Below, one piece after another: positions 45,330-53,966 of a stretch of 64,000 nt of DNA. Position 1 is the stretch's first letter, and every line of letters begins with the position of its first letter. The stretch spans positions 249,001-313,000 of the forward strand of contig NZ_CP145905.1 in NCBI RefSeq assembly GCF_036894955.1. Direction: 5' to 3'. This stretch comes from Paenibacillus sp. KS-LC4. GTDB lineage: Bacteria; Bacillota; Bacilli; Paenibacillales; Paenibacillaceae. Under the pieces are notes generated by a model that saw only the letters and a program-made list of their open reading frames with translations, was not told where the DNA came from and searched no databases. The position numbers were made by a program, and so were the translations under genes.

Positions 45330-47002
45330 TGAGCCGATTCACAAGAGAGGGAAACAACAACACGATGAGACGCAGCTTGATTTGGGGAATTAGTTTATTG
45401 GTTGTTATGCTTGCCGCGCTGGCTTTGCCATCGCTGAAATCAGATAAGGAGCAAACCTTCTCTGATGGCGGTAGCACAGGCTTTCACCTGGAGGTGGAGG
45501 GCAATCCAGTTGCGAGCGCAGCCGCAGCGACAAGCAGTGCGGATGCCTCTTTTATTAATGTAGTAGATTACGGTGCAGCAGGGGACGGCAAAAAGGATGA
45601 TTGGAGCGCGATTTCCAAAGCAATTGCCAAGGCAAAGGCGCTGCGGGACAAGGGCCGGCAAGTAACACTGCTTTTCCCGGAGCTAACGGAATACCGCTCC
45701 TCCAAAGCGATTGTGATTCCAGCGAATATTTCGGTGGATCAGCGTGCTCCGCTCATCTATACCGGAACGGCCTATGAGCCTTTTCTGACGCTTGGCGAGG
45801 AAGGTACTGTGACGGGAGCTGAATACAGCGGCCTTAACGTACGGCGAGGCAAGCTGGCGGATTGGTCCAAGGACAAGACGCACAAGTCGATCGGTATCAT
45901 GATTATCAATGCCAACAATTCAGGCGTTCATATTCAGCGTGCCGAAAACTTCACCGTAGGCGTAGAGACGATTGGGATCGGTACAGGCTTTGCCTACAAT
46001 GACATTCGGCTTGGCAAGCTTACCTCCAATCAAATCGGCCTAAAGGTAACCAATAAGCGAAACAAAGCAAAAGTATCTGGCTGGAACAATGAAAATTTGT
46101 ATACGGGCGGCAACTTCGCGGTGTGGAGCGGCAACAATACGTCGCAGAGCCGATACGGCATTGTCATTACGACGGAGGACGGCTCCTATACGAATAATAA
46201 CAACAACGTATTCGTAAAGCCTAGCTTTGAGCTAAACCAGCGCAATACGACAGGCTCTGCCGAGAGCGTGCCGATTGTTATTGAGCATGGTCTGAACAAC
46301 ACCTTTGATTATGTTCGCAATGAGACAAATGGCGTTTATATGGCTCGATTGAAAAATAAAAGCAACAATAACACCTTTAACGTCAGCTACGGCGACGCTA
46401 AGCTGGATGACCAATCGGAGTTCGGCAATCAAATTGTATCGACGCAGGAATCGAGCTTTTTTGACCAATTCATGTTGCGTGAATCATTCAATTTGTCCGA
46501 GCGCTGGAGCAAGTCGAATGCAACTGCCTCGCTTGAGGGGATGTCCTTCTTGAGCAATAAGGGCGGCGAGCCTGCGGCGACGAATAATTTTACCTGCATC
46601 AGCAGCAGTAAAGGCTTTGTTACTTTTGCAAATGGCTGTGTCGCGATAGGGGTAATGGTCGATGTCTCGGTCGTTAAGCAGTTCGTTATTAAACGTGCGG
46701 CGCAGGATGAGCTGGGCGGACGGGTTATCGTTCGCGGCTATGATAAAAATGGCAAGCTGCTAAGCAGCTCGGGCAATTGGCTGCGCGGTATGAGTAACAA
46801 TAGCTTTTATTTTGCAGATACGTACGGCGGTGTCTATATGTCGGCCCGCGATATGGCAGATCCAATCTATTTCGACGTGCTCGATAACGTGAAGAAGATT
46901 TGGGTCGGCGTTACAGCTGGCAGCGGCAAGGCGGTTATTAATTCGTTCGGCATCTTTACGAAATCCGTCCATTACCCTGCGGTTTATAGCGGGGCATCGT
47001 AG
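45329..47002 (+). CDS. Exported right-handed beta-helix (pectate-lyase-3-like) protein
   Basis: A 557-residue protein with an N-terminal hydrophobic export or anchor segment (residues 15-33) and the typical start of a pectate-lyase superfamily helix, FINVVDYGAAGDGKKDDWSA at about residues 74-93. The middle is rich in NNN and GVHI-like turns of a beta-helix; a C-terminal beta-sandwich-like part follows. It may be a lyase or epimerase acting on the polymer, similar in role to alginate-type lyases or epimerases, but active-site residues cannot be assigned. A second ATG at 45365 is an alternative start. Confidence 0.75.
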   Translation: MSRFTREGNNNTMRRSLIWGISLLVVMLAALALPSLKSDKEQTFSDGGSTGFHLEVEGNPVASAAAATSSADASFINVVDYGAAGDGKKDDWSAISKAIAKAKALRDKGRQVTLLFPELTEYRSSKAIVIPANISVDQRAPLIYTGTAYEPFLTLGEEGTVTGAEYSGLNVRRGKLADWSKDKTHKSIGIMIINANNSGVHIQRAENFTVGVETIGIGTGFAYNDIRLGKLTSNQIGLKVTNKRNKAKVSGWNNENLYTGGNFAVWSGNNTSQSRYGIVITTEDGSYTNNNNNVFVKPSFELNQRNTTGSAESVPIVIEHGLNNTFDYVRNETNGVYMARLKNKSNNNTFNVSYGDAKLDDQSEFGNQIVSTQESSFFDQFMLRESFNLSERWSKSNATASLEGMSFLSNKGGEPAATNNFTCISSSKGFVTFANGCVAIGVMVDVSVVKQFVIKRAAQDELGGRVIVRGYDKNGKLLSSSGNWLRGMSNNSFYFADTYGGVYMSARDMADPIYFDVLDNVKKIWVGVTAGSGKAVINSFGIFTKSVHYPAVYSGAS

Positions 47003-47034
47003 ACAATGGAAGTTAATAATGGGGTGTGGAAATC

Positions 47035-48081
47035 ATGAGGTACAAACTTGCGGGTAAAGCGCTGCTGGCCTTGCTTGTGGCGCTGGTTGCCTGGGAAGGC
47101 ATTTTAGAGGTTACAACGATACGCACGACAGGCTTCCAGCAGCATCCTGAACTGGGGCGCATCCTGAACCCGGGGCTTTATGTGAACGGGCAGGAAGGCT
47201 ACGGCATCACTAAAATTTATGCGGAAGGCGCCATCGCGCAGCCTTTTCCCGATCCGAATGAAACGGCCGCTGCCCGCAAGGCAGAGTACCGAATCTTATT
47301 TTTGGGCGATTCCTACACGGAAGCGCTTCAAGTTGGCGATCAAGTGAAGTTTTTTCGCCAAGTCCAGACACGAATGCCTGAGCTGGATTCACGCAAGGTC
47401 ATGACCTATGATGCTGGCCGCAGCTCCGCCTCACCCGCACATTATGCCTATTTGGCTGACTTCTACAAGAAGCGCGTCGATCCCGATGCCGTTGTCATCC
47501 AGATTAATGAGAATGATCTCAAGGATCTGTACGGTGAAAATGCCAGCTACTATGCCACGAAAGACGGAGACTCGTATAAGCTTGTTTTTAATGAAGACTT
47601 TGTTAGCCGCAATGCGGTTGCAGCAAAGCTTCAAGCCTTCTATGGCCTATTGCGGCTGTCCGTTGTTCGTGTTGGCTCTGATCATTTGCAAAAGCTGCTG
47701 GAGAAGGATGAAGCTGCGCCAGACGATACCAAAAGCCCAGATTTTACACCTCAAGCGGGGGACGAACAGCTGGTCAGCTGGATATTCGGTATTTTGAAGG
47801 AAAAATATCCGAAGCTTGTTTTTGTCTTTTTACCCCAAATCGACTTTCAGTCGCTAGATGGCGAGCAGCAGCCTGGATATTTTGAAGAAATGGCCGAGCG
47901 CACAGCCAAGGAGCAGGGTATTCCAATGCTGAATATGAGACGGGATTTTGTGAAGGCCTATCAGGATACGGGGCTGCCAGCCTATGGCTTCTCCAACACT
48001 ACATATGGAACTGGGCATATGAACAGCTCAGGACATGATTTAGTGAGCAAAGCAGTAGCGAATTATTTCGAAGGAAGATGA
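47035..48081 (+). CDS. SGNH/GDSL hydrolase-like protein, membrane-anchored
   Basis: A 348-residue protein with one N-terminal helix and an SGNH fold: block I is ILFLGDSYTEAL (catalytic Ser), the Asn block is QINENDLKDL, and the final block GTGHMNSSGHDLVSK has the His of the catalytic dyad. It lies directly before an MBOAT gene, the arrangement of AlgI with AlgJ/AlgX, where the SGNH protein transfers acetyl groups to the exported polymer. The ATG at 47035 has GGGGTG upstream. Acetyl transfer is inferred from context. Confidence 0.82.
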   Translation: MRYKLAGKALLALLVALVAWEGILEVTTIRTTGFQQHPELGRILNPGLYVNGQEGYGITKIYAEGAIAQPFPDPNETAAARKAEYRILFLGDSYTEALQVGDQVKFFRQVQTRMPELDSRKVMTYDAGRSSASPAHYAYLADFYKKRVDPDAVVIQINENDLKDLYGENASYYATKDGDSYKLVFNEDFVSRNAVAAKLQAFYGLLRLSVVRVGSDHLQKLLEKDEAAPDDTKSPDFTPQAGDEQLVSWIFGILKEKYPKLVFVFLPQIDFQSLDGEQQPGYFEEMAERTAKEQGIPMLNMRRDFVKAYQDTGLPAYGFSNTTYGTGHMNSSGHDLVSKAVANYFEGR

Positions 48082-48085
48082 GAAA

Positions 48086-49483
48086 ATGATATTTTCAAGC
48101 TGGGAGTATCTGCTGTTTTTTGCCGTAATGCTTATCCTGTTATCTACTATTAAAATACATGCGCTAAAAAAAGCGGTTTTGCTAGTCGGCAGCTACTATT
48201 TTTACAGCGTATGGGATTACCGCTTCGTCCTGCTCGTGCTGGTGATGACGCTTATCAACCATGTGAGTGCCGTGTCGATTGACCGGGCTACAGAGGCTGC
48301 GGTGCGCAAGCGCTGGCTTATTTTCAGCGTCATTGCCAATCTCGCCATTCTGGGCTTCTTCAAATATTTTAATTTTTTCATAGATTCGGCAAATGGCCTG
48401 CTGGATCAGTTTGGCATGACGTTTCCACTGCTGTCCATCGTGCTTCCTGTGGGGATCTCGTTTATTACGTTCGAGGTGATGAGCTATACGATTGATGTGT
48501 ACAAGCGCGACATCAAGCCATCGTCCATTTGGGACTTTTCGCTGTTAATCGTGTTTTTTCCGCATTTGATCGCAGGGCCGATTCTCAAGCCGCGGCATTT
48601 TCTGCCACAAATGGCCCGTGACATCGTCATTAAGCGCAGCAATCTAATTGAAGGCGGACAAATATTCATCTTTGGTCTGGTCAAAAAGATTATTATCGCC
48701 GATCATATGGCGATGTTTGTCGATCCGGTATTTGCAAGTCCCGGCGAATATTCGCCACTCACCGTATGGCTCGCAGTCATTGCGTATGCGGTGCAAATTT
48801 ATTGCGATTTTTCCGGCTACTCCGATATGGCAATCGGCTCGGCAAAATGTATGGGCATCGACATTCCGCATAACTTTAATATGCCTTACCTGTCCCGCAG
48901 CGTCACAGAGTTTTGGCGGCGCTGGCATATTTCGCTGTCTTCATGGCTCAGAGAATATTTGTATTTCTCGCTTGGCGGCAATCGCAAAGGGCCGATTCGT
49001 GCCAATATCAATCTCATACTCGTCATGCTGCTTGGCGGCCTATGGCATGGTGCAAGCTGGAATTTCGTATTATGGGGGCTGCTGCATGGCCTTGCCTTGG
49101 TCATTCACAAGCTTTATTTCAACCATGTGCTTAAAAAGCAGGAAATTAACCACTGGTTATACAACGCCGCTGCGTGGGCGCTCACGTTTATATTTGTCTG
49201 TGTCACTTGGGTGTTTTTCCGTTCTCAAAGCTTTGAGCATTCCTTGCTGGTGCTGCGCAAAATGTTCCTCATCGACACTGGCGGCCTCATGTGGTTTTAC
49301 CCATATTTAGGCCTCGTGCTTGTGCTTGTTTTGGCCGGCCATGTGGTGGGTGTAAGGCTAAAAACGTATCCTAGCGTTAATTTGGCGACTTTTGGCGGCT
49401 TGTTTATATTCTTTTTTGTGCTGCTTGCGCTCCTGCTGCTTATGCCTACAGCCTCCACGCCATTTATCTACTTTCAGTTTTAA
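48086..49483 (+). CDS. MBOAT-family membrane O-acyltransferase (AlgI-like)
   Basis: A 465-residue protein with about eleven transmembrane helices. It carries CDFSGYSDMAIGSAKCMGI, RRWHISLSSWLREYLYFSLG and the invariant His in GLWHGASWNFVLWG. MBOAT proteins of the AlgI/DltB group move acyl groups across the membrane to an extracellular SGNH partner. Four bases separate it from the SGNH gene, so the pair likely O-acetylates the polysaccharide. Confidence 0.92.
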   Translation: MIFSSWEYLLFFAVMLILLSTIKIHALKKAVLLVGSYYFYSVWDYRFVLLVLVMTLINHVSAVSIDRATEAAVRKRWLIFSVIANLAILGFFKYFNFFIDSANGLLDQFGMTFPLLSIVLPVGISFITFEVMSYTIDVYKRDIKPSSIWDFSLLIVFFPHLIAGPILKPRHFLPQMARDIVIKRSNLIEGGQIFIFGLVKKIIIADHMAMFVDPVFASPGEYSPLTVWLAVIAYAVQIYCDFSGYSDMAIGSAKCMGIDIPHNFNMPYLSRSVTEFWRRWHISLSSWLREYLYFSLGGNRKGPIRANINLILVMLLGGLWHGASWNFVLWGLLHGLALVIHKLYFNHVLKKQEINHWLYNAAAWALTFIFVCVTWVFFRSQSFEHSLLVLRKMFLIDTGGLMWFYPYLGLVLVLVLAGHVVGVRLKTYPSVNLATFGGLFIFFFVLLALLLLMPTASTPFIYFQF

Positions 49484-49495
49484 GGGGGACGAGGC

Positions 49496-50116
49496 TTGAA
49501 GCGGCAATGGAGTCGAAGGAAACGTTGCACCTTGTGGACGCTAGGCCTGCTGCTCGTTTTGCTGGCGGTTGCCGTATGGCGCGCGGGGTACTTTTTGGCG
49601 GTTGCGCCGAACGCTTCCGCCTCGCAGGCGATTATTGTATTGAGCGGCGAGGAGGGGCGGCTGGCGAAGGGGCTGGAAATATATCAGCAATATGAAGCGG
49701 AAGCACTCATTATTTCGAGTGCAAACGACCATTATATTCAAGAGGAGCTTCGCCTTGCTGTTTTGCCATTAAGCGGGGTTTATTTGGAGACGCAAGCGCG
49801 AAGCACGAAAGAAAATGCGGCTTACGTAAGGGCGCTTATGGATCAGCATGGGCTCAGCTCTGCTATCTTGGTCACTTCTGATTATCATATGCGCCGGGCG
49901 AGATATCTTTTTGAACAAGCGTTTGAGGATGGGGCTATCCGGCTTACCTACGCCAGTTACGAAAGCCCGCAGTTTAACGCTGCCAAATGGTGGAGCAGTA
50001 AAACGAGCCTGATGATTACCGGAAATGAATATATCAAGCTGTGCGGAAATTGGCTCGGCATCGACGGGAAGGAGGCCAAACGCCTGCTTAAACGCTTGAA
50101 TAAAGCTGTATTCTGA
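49496..50116 (+). CDS. YdcF/SanA-like DUF218 protein, membrane-anchored
   Basis: A 206-residue protein with an N-terminal membrane helix (WTLGLLLVLLAVAVW) and a DUF218 domain: IIVLSGEEGRLAKGLEIYQQ, EAEALIISSANDHYI, EAQARSTKENA-like ETQARSTKENAAYV, and LVTSDYHMRRARYLFEQA. SanA/YdcF proteins act in cell envelope processes that involve lipid carriers, but the exact reaction is unknown. The TTG start at 49496 has GGGGGACGAGGC upstream. It continues the MBOAT transcript, 12 bases later. Confidence 0.8.
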   Translation: MKRQWSRRKRCTLWTLGLLLVLLAVAVWRAGYFLAVAPNASASQAIIVLSGEEGRLAKGLEIYQQYEAEALIISSANDHYIQEELRLAVLPLSGVYLETQARSTKENAAYVRALMDQHGLSSAILVTSDYHMRRARYLFEQAFEDGAIRLTYASYESPQFNAAKWWSSKTSLMITGNEYIKLCGNWLGIDGKEAKRLLKRLNKAVF

Positions 50117-50167
50117 ATGGAGTAATGACAGCAGCGGCCAAAATAACTTTATAATGGGGGTTTTGTG

Positions 50168-51562
50168 ATGAAAAAGATGTGGGTGGCTCTTGTGCTGCTT
50201 GCGCTTGTAATAGGGGGCTATCTGGCATTTGGCCAAACGAAGCAGCAGGATGCCCCTCCGAAAGCGTCTCCAGAAGCATCTCCAGAAGCATCTCCGGTAA
50301 AGCCTGCTGAAAAAATCAGCTTGTCCTTCTGGACCTATTATGGCGGCTGGGAGGATACCATCAAGGCATTTAACGATCTGCATCCAGAGGTTGCAATTAA
50401 GGTGACAGAGGTTACCTATGCTGATCAGGTTGAAAAATATAGCGAAGCGCTTGCCTCAGGCAGCGTTCCAGATATTATTATGCTCGATAGCGCCGCCTTT
50501 CCGAGCTTTGGGGACAGCGACAAGCTGGAAAATTTGCTCGACGCTCCTTACAATGCTGGCGCGTACAAGGCTGGCTTCAGCCAGTCGCTGTGGGACAGCA
50601 ACCTTTCCTTCGACGGAAAACGCCTGATCGGCTGGCCGCTCTCCTCATCGCCGAAGGTGACCTACTACCGTGAGGATATTTTGGGGAAATACGGCTTCCC
50701 TACCGATCCGGATAAGCTTGCAACGTATATGGAGGATCCAGATAACTGGGTCAAGATGAACAACACGCTGCAAAAAAAAGGCGTTCGGCTTACGCAGTGG
50801 TACGGCGAGACCATCAATCTGTTTGCCAGCGCTCAGAAAACGGGCTTGGTTAATGCTAACAATCAGTTCGCTTACAATAATGATACCTTCGAGCAGGCGA
50901 TTGCACTGACGCAGCGTTTGAAGGAGCATGTACCCGGCGTCAACATTTGGGAGGAATCAGGTGAAGAGGCTGTTCGGGAGGGCAAGCTAGCTATGGTGTA
51001 CTTAGGCATCTGGGGAGACTCCGTTTTGGAGCAGTGGGCACCGAAAACGGCGGGCAAGTGGCGGCAAACCCGTCTGCCGCTGAACTTGAACGGTTGGGAG
51101 AACAGTTCGGTATTTCTACTGCCTTCCGGCGGCAAGCATAAGGAGATGGCCTGGACGTTCATGAATTACGTTGTAACCGATCATGCGAAATACGGTCTTG
51201 GCAATGCGGTTCCAGCCTATGCTCCTGTGCTGAGCAAAAGCAGCCAAAAGCCTGTGCCTTCAGCATTTTTAGGCGGGCAAATCGTTTATCCGCTTAATGT
51301 AGAGCTGGCTAGTAAAATGCATGAGCGCAAATACACAGCGCTGGATATGGACACGCAGAAGCTGTGGAACGATCAGCTAGCCAAAGGCATTGAGAAGGGC
51401 TGGAAGCCGAAAACCATCCTGAATCAGGCTGAAAAGGAAATCAATCGCAGGCTTGCTGACCTGGCAAGCAAAGCTACCACAGCGCCGGCAGCAGAGGCAG
51501 CAGGACGGGCATCAACTGATGCCGCTTCTGAGAGAGCCTCAAGCGCGGCAACGAAGCCTTAA
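50168..51562 (+). CDS. Extracellular solute-binding protein (family 1), orphan at the end of the polysaccharide locus
   Basis: A 464-residue exported protein. The N-terminal hydrophobic segment (KMWVALVLLALVIGGYLAFG) lacks a lipobox cysteine, so it is anchored by the helix or cleaved. A linker with EASPEASPEASP repeats follows, then a maltose-binding-protein-like fold beginning ISLSFWTYYGGWEDTIKAFN, with DIIMLDSAAFPSFG and WPLSSSPKVTYYRED. The C-terminus is a long Ala/Ser/Thr-rich tail. No ABC permease or ATPase gene is adjacent, so it may bind polymer fragments, serve as a sensor, or use a distant transporter. The ATG at 50168 has GGGGG seven bases upstream. Confidence 0.82.
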   Translation: MKKMWVALVLLALVIGGYLAFGQTKQQDAPPKASPEASPEASPVKPAEKISLSFWTYYGGWEDTIKAFNDLHPEVAIKVTEVTYADQVEKYSEALASGSVPDIIMLDSAAFPSFGDSDKLENLLDAPYNAGAYKAGFSQSLWDSNLSFDGKRLIGWPLSSSPKVTYYREDILGKYGFPTDPDKLATYMEDPDNWVKMNNTLQKKGVRLTQWYGETINLFASAQKTGLVNANNQFAYNNDTFEQAIALTQRLKEHVPGVNIWEESGEEAVREGKLAMVYLGIWGDSVLEQWAPKTAGKWRQTRLPLNLNGWENSSVFLLPSGGKHKEMAWTFMNYVVTDHAKYGLGNAVPAYAPVLSKSSQKPVPSAFLGGQIVYPLNVELASKMHERKYTALDMDTQKLWNDQLAKGIEKGWKPKTILNQAEKEINRRLADLASKATTAPAAEAAGRASTDAASERASSAATKP

Positions 51563-51624
51563 GATGGTGCAAGGCGCCGCGGCTCGGGTTGAAAGGCTTT
51601 GCCTGTATGTTGACTCAAAGCAAA

Positions 51625-51655
51625 ATGAAAGCCGCTGACCTCATCGGTCGGCGGC
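51625..51655 (-). terminator. Terminator overlapping the stop codon of the S8 protease
   Basis: On the minus strand GCCGCCGACC pairs with GGTCAGCGGC around GATGA, followed by TTTCATTTT. The stop codon TGA at 51641-51643 is in the loop region. Confidence 0.55.
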
Positions 51656-52774
51656 CTGCAGCATGCGCATAATATCAAGCTCCCCGATGAGCCGCTGGGC
51701 TTTGCTGCCCCTCAGCGGCTGGTTGGAGCGCTTGAGTATCCATTTAATGTCGGCGGGCGATAAGCCTGGTTTATAGGCGAGCAGCAGCGCAATAGCGCCG
51801 CTGACATGTGAGGTTGCCATGGAGGTGCCGCTCATCTCATGATATTTGCCGCGCAGCCATGCGGAGACGATTTTATCGCCAGGGGCGTAAATGTCGATAT
51901 GGGTACCGCGATTGGTGAAAGGGGCGACACGCCTAAGGCGGGTAGTAGCGCCTACCGAAATCGTTTGCGGATAACGTGCTGGATAGTCAACCGAGCGTCG
52001 TTTGCCGTCGTTGCCTGATGAAGCGACTACTATAATGCCCGCGTTATATGCATTGGTAATGGCGGTAAGCAGCGCTTTGCTGCGGGTCTTCATTCCGAAG
52101 CTCATATTGATAATATGAACCCGGTTTCTCACGCACCAGTCGATGCCGAGTATGATGTCCGAGACGAAGGCGCTGCCGTTGTGGTCGAACGCCTTCACGG
52201 GGTAGATTTGTGCGCGCGGAGCGATGCCGATCATGCCCTGCAGCTGATTGGCGGCAGCAATGGTTCCGGCAATATGGGTGCCATGTCCATTGTCATCATG
52301 GGGAAGCATGCTGCGATTTAGCAAATTTATGCCGCGCGAAAGCGACTGTCGCAGGTCGGGATGGCTGAAATCGACACCAGTGTCAATAACGCCAATTTTA
52401 ATGCGATGACCAGTAGTCATGCCCCATGCTTGCGGAGCCTTGACATGCTGGACGCCCCAAGGAATTCCTTTTTCGGACATGAAGGATTTGGGTGTAGCGG
52501 CATGAACGGTAATGCGTCGATCATCCTCAATCCATACCCCTGTGGAGAATCGGGCGAGGGTTTCTTCGACAGGCAGACGACAGGAAATAGCGCGTATAAT
52601 GGGCATCTGTTTGACGGTTTTAAGTGCAGTCTTGCCATCAGGCAGCTCCGACCAGTCTTTTATAAACCGTTGGTACACGCTCTGCTGGTGAAAACGGATA
52701 ATGCGCCTTGGTGTCGTCTGCTCCGAGCCTGCCAGCGCGCCTTGCAACCAATGGAGAAAAACGGTAGTGTCCAA
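51641..52774 (-). CDS. Subtilisin-like (S8) serine protease without obvious signal peptide
   Basis: A 377-residue protease. The catalytic triad is complete: Asp in IGVIDTGVDFSHPDL, His in DDNGHGTHIAGTIA, and Ser in GTSMATSHVSG. Oxyanion Asn is in VASSGNDG. About 105 residues precede the catalytic domain and look like a propeptide (IIRAISCRLPVEETLARF). No clear signal peptide was seen, so it may act inside the cell or be exported unconventionally. The start is TTG at 52772-52774, supported by GGAGGGG nine bases upstream. It stands alone between the polysaccharide locus and rpoE, on the opposite strand. Confidence 0.9.
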   Translation of the reverse strand: MDTTVFLHWLQGALAGSEQTTPRRIIRFHQQSVYQRFIKDWSELPDGKTALKTVKQMPIIRAISCRLPVEETLARFSTGVWIEDDRRITVHAATPKSFMSEKGIPWGVQHVKAPQAWGMTTGHRIKIGVIDTGVDFSHPDLRQSLSRGINLLNRSMLPHDDNGHGTHIAGTIAAANQLQGMIGIAPRAQIYPVKAFDHNGSAFVSDIILGIDWCVRNRVHIINMSFGMKTRSKALLTAITNAYNAGIIVVASSGNDGKRRSVDYPARYPQTISVGATTRLRRVAPFTNRGTHIDIYAPGDKIVSAWLRGKYHEMSGTSMATSHVSGAIALLLAYKPGLSPADIKWILKRSNQPLRGSKAQRLIGELDIMRMLQAADR

Positions 52775-52864
52775 ATTTCGCGTCCCCTCCCGACGGACGA
52801 TGCTGAGCTATTGTATGATGGAGGGGAGCAAGCTGCATGAGCCACTTGCCTTTTTTGATATAAT

Positions 52865-53006
52865 TAGGCGTGAAACCGTGTCAAAATGTACGGTCGCACA
52901 TAGGATGTTGTAAGAGTTCTATGGGGCTCTTACCTCTCCGGAACGTTAGCGGCCAGCGCGGCCCGGATGGATACAGTCAGAGCGAAGGGATACCTTCGCT
53001 TTTTAT
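52865..53006 (+). ncRNA. Candidate small RNA ending in an intrinsic terminator
   Basis: A 142-base ORF-free stretch between the protease gene and rpoE. It starts just after a TATAAT (52859-52864; the -35 region is poor). It holds a strong hairpin GTAAGAG-CTCTTAC (52910-52933), a second stem formed by TCCGG and CCGGA with an inner GCGGCC pairing, and a final terminator AGCGAAGG-CCTTCGCT with TTTT (52981-53004). No protein frame with a ribosome-binding site is visible. It may be a separate RNA or only a leader or remnant. Confidence 0.4.
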
Positions 53007-53185
53007 CATGTTGTACAAGCTGTGAAGAGCGGCTCAGGCGGCTCTGGCGCTAATAAATTCATGATCATGGTGCGAGCTTTGCGGACAAGTCCTACATTGG
53101 AACGGCTCACGCTTGCTTTTTTGAAAGAAATAGGTTTTACTATAGTTTGATAATGAATGAAGATGGCAAGAGAGGATGTGTCCAT

Positions 53186-53755
53186 ATGAGCGGCAGCAAC
53201 ATCACTTTGAAGCTGGACCCTGAGCGGATTAAGGAAATGCCAATGGTTGATTTGGCATTTGAATTTCTTAAGACAACGAATAAGCCGTATTACTACCGTG
53301 ATCTCATGATGGAGATTGCTAAAATACGCGGATTGTCTTCCGATGGGATTAATCAAGTTATTGCACAAGTATATACTGAAATTAATATTGACGGCCGTTT
53401 CGCTTGCGTCGGCACAAATATGTGGGGCCTGAAGCGCTGGTATCCAGTAGAGCGCAACGAAGACCCTATTTCCAACGCCAAGCGCTCCAGAATCATTAAC
53501 GACGACGATGATCTCGATGATGACGATTTATTCGCGGATGAGGAAGAGGAAGCATACGCAGCGGACGAAGAGGACTACGATGTTTATGATGAAGATCGTG
53601 AGTTCGAGGAAGCTGAAGAAGAAGCCGAGGCAGACGAAGAAGCCGGAATCGAAGGCGAAGAGCTGGATGATGAAGATGATGATTCGGATGAGGAGCTGGA
53701 AGAAGGCGAGGAAGCGGAAGATTTTGATGAAGATGAAGACGAAGAGGACAATTAA
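53186..53755 (+). CDS. rpoE: RNA polymerase delta subunit
   Basis: A 189-residue protein. The N-terminal HARE-HTH domain includes PMVDLAFEFLKTTNKPYYYR and INIDGRFACVGTNMWGLKRW (residues about 1-90). After residue 95 the protein is almost wholly acidic (Asp/Glu tract), the typical disordered tail that displaces nucleic acids from RNA polymerase and speeds recycling. The ATG at 53186 has GAGAGGA upstream; earlier frames lack a start signal. It precedes pyrG, as in other Bacillales. Confidence 0.96.
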   Translation: MSGSNITLKLDPERIKEMPMVDLAFEFLKTTNKPYYYRDLMMEIAKIRGLSSDGINQVIAQVYTEINIDGRFACVGTNMWGLKRWYPVERNEDPISNAKRSRIINDDDDLDDDDLFADEEEEAYAADEEDYDVYDEDREFEEAEEEAEADEEAGIEGEELDDEDDDSDEELEEGEEAEDFDEDEDEEDN

Positions 53756-53790
53756 GTTCTCATTCATCCATGAATCGTTTAGGCTTGAAT

Positions 53791-53895
53791 TCTAAGAATA
53801 TATAAGTTTTATCCGTATATTCGCGTAGAATTCTAAGGCAAAGCCCTTCGCTCGTTCTAGAAGGACGACGAAGTCGTTTTTGCTTGACAGGTTGT
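53791..53895 (+). repeat. Intergenic repeat element, copy 1 (rpoE-pyrG)
   Basis: A stretch of about 100 bases that matches 56316-56415 with many substitutions. Shared blocks are ATTCTAAG at the left, ATATAAG, AGAAGGACGA near the right, then GAAGTC and TTTTTGCTTG. The right end folds ACGAC-GAA-GTCGT followed by TTTTT, so it can act as a terminator after rpoE. The -35 box of pyrG begins inside its right edge. Confidence 0.65.
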
Positions 53896-53924
53896 ATACG
53901 TCAGAGTAAACTATTGCATGGGCT
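53884..53924 (+). promoter_or_regulatory. pyrG promoter with GGGC initial transcribed sequence
   Basis: A perfect TTGACA (53884-53889), a 17-base spacer and TAAACT (53907-53912). The likely start is GGGCTTT at 53920, seven bases after the -10 box. In Bacillus pyrG the transcript also begins with GGGC, where low CTP makes polymerase stutter and add extra G residues. Confidence 0.7.
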
Positions 53925-53966
53925 TTAGATTCGGTTAAGACAACCGCTTAATAATACGCCAAACGA

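Noticed and set aside
50125..50155. Separate promoter (ATGACA/TATAAT) for the solute-binding protein gene
   Set aside because: Spacing is 19 bases and the start site would lie after the ribosome-binding site, so it could not yield a normal transcript.
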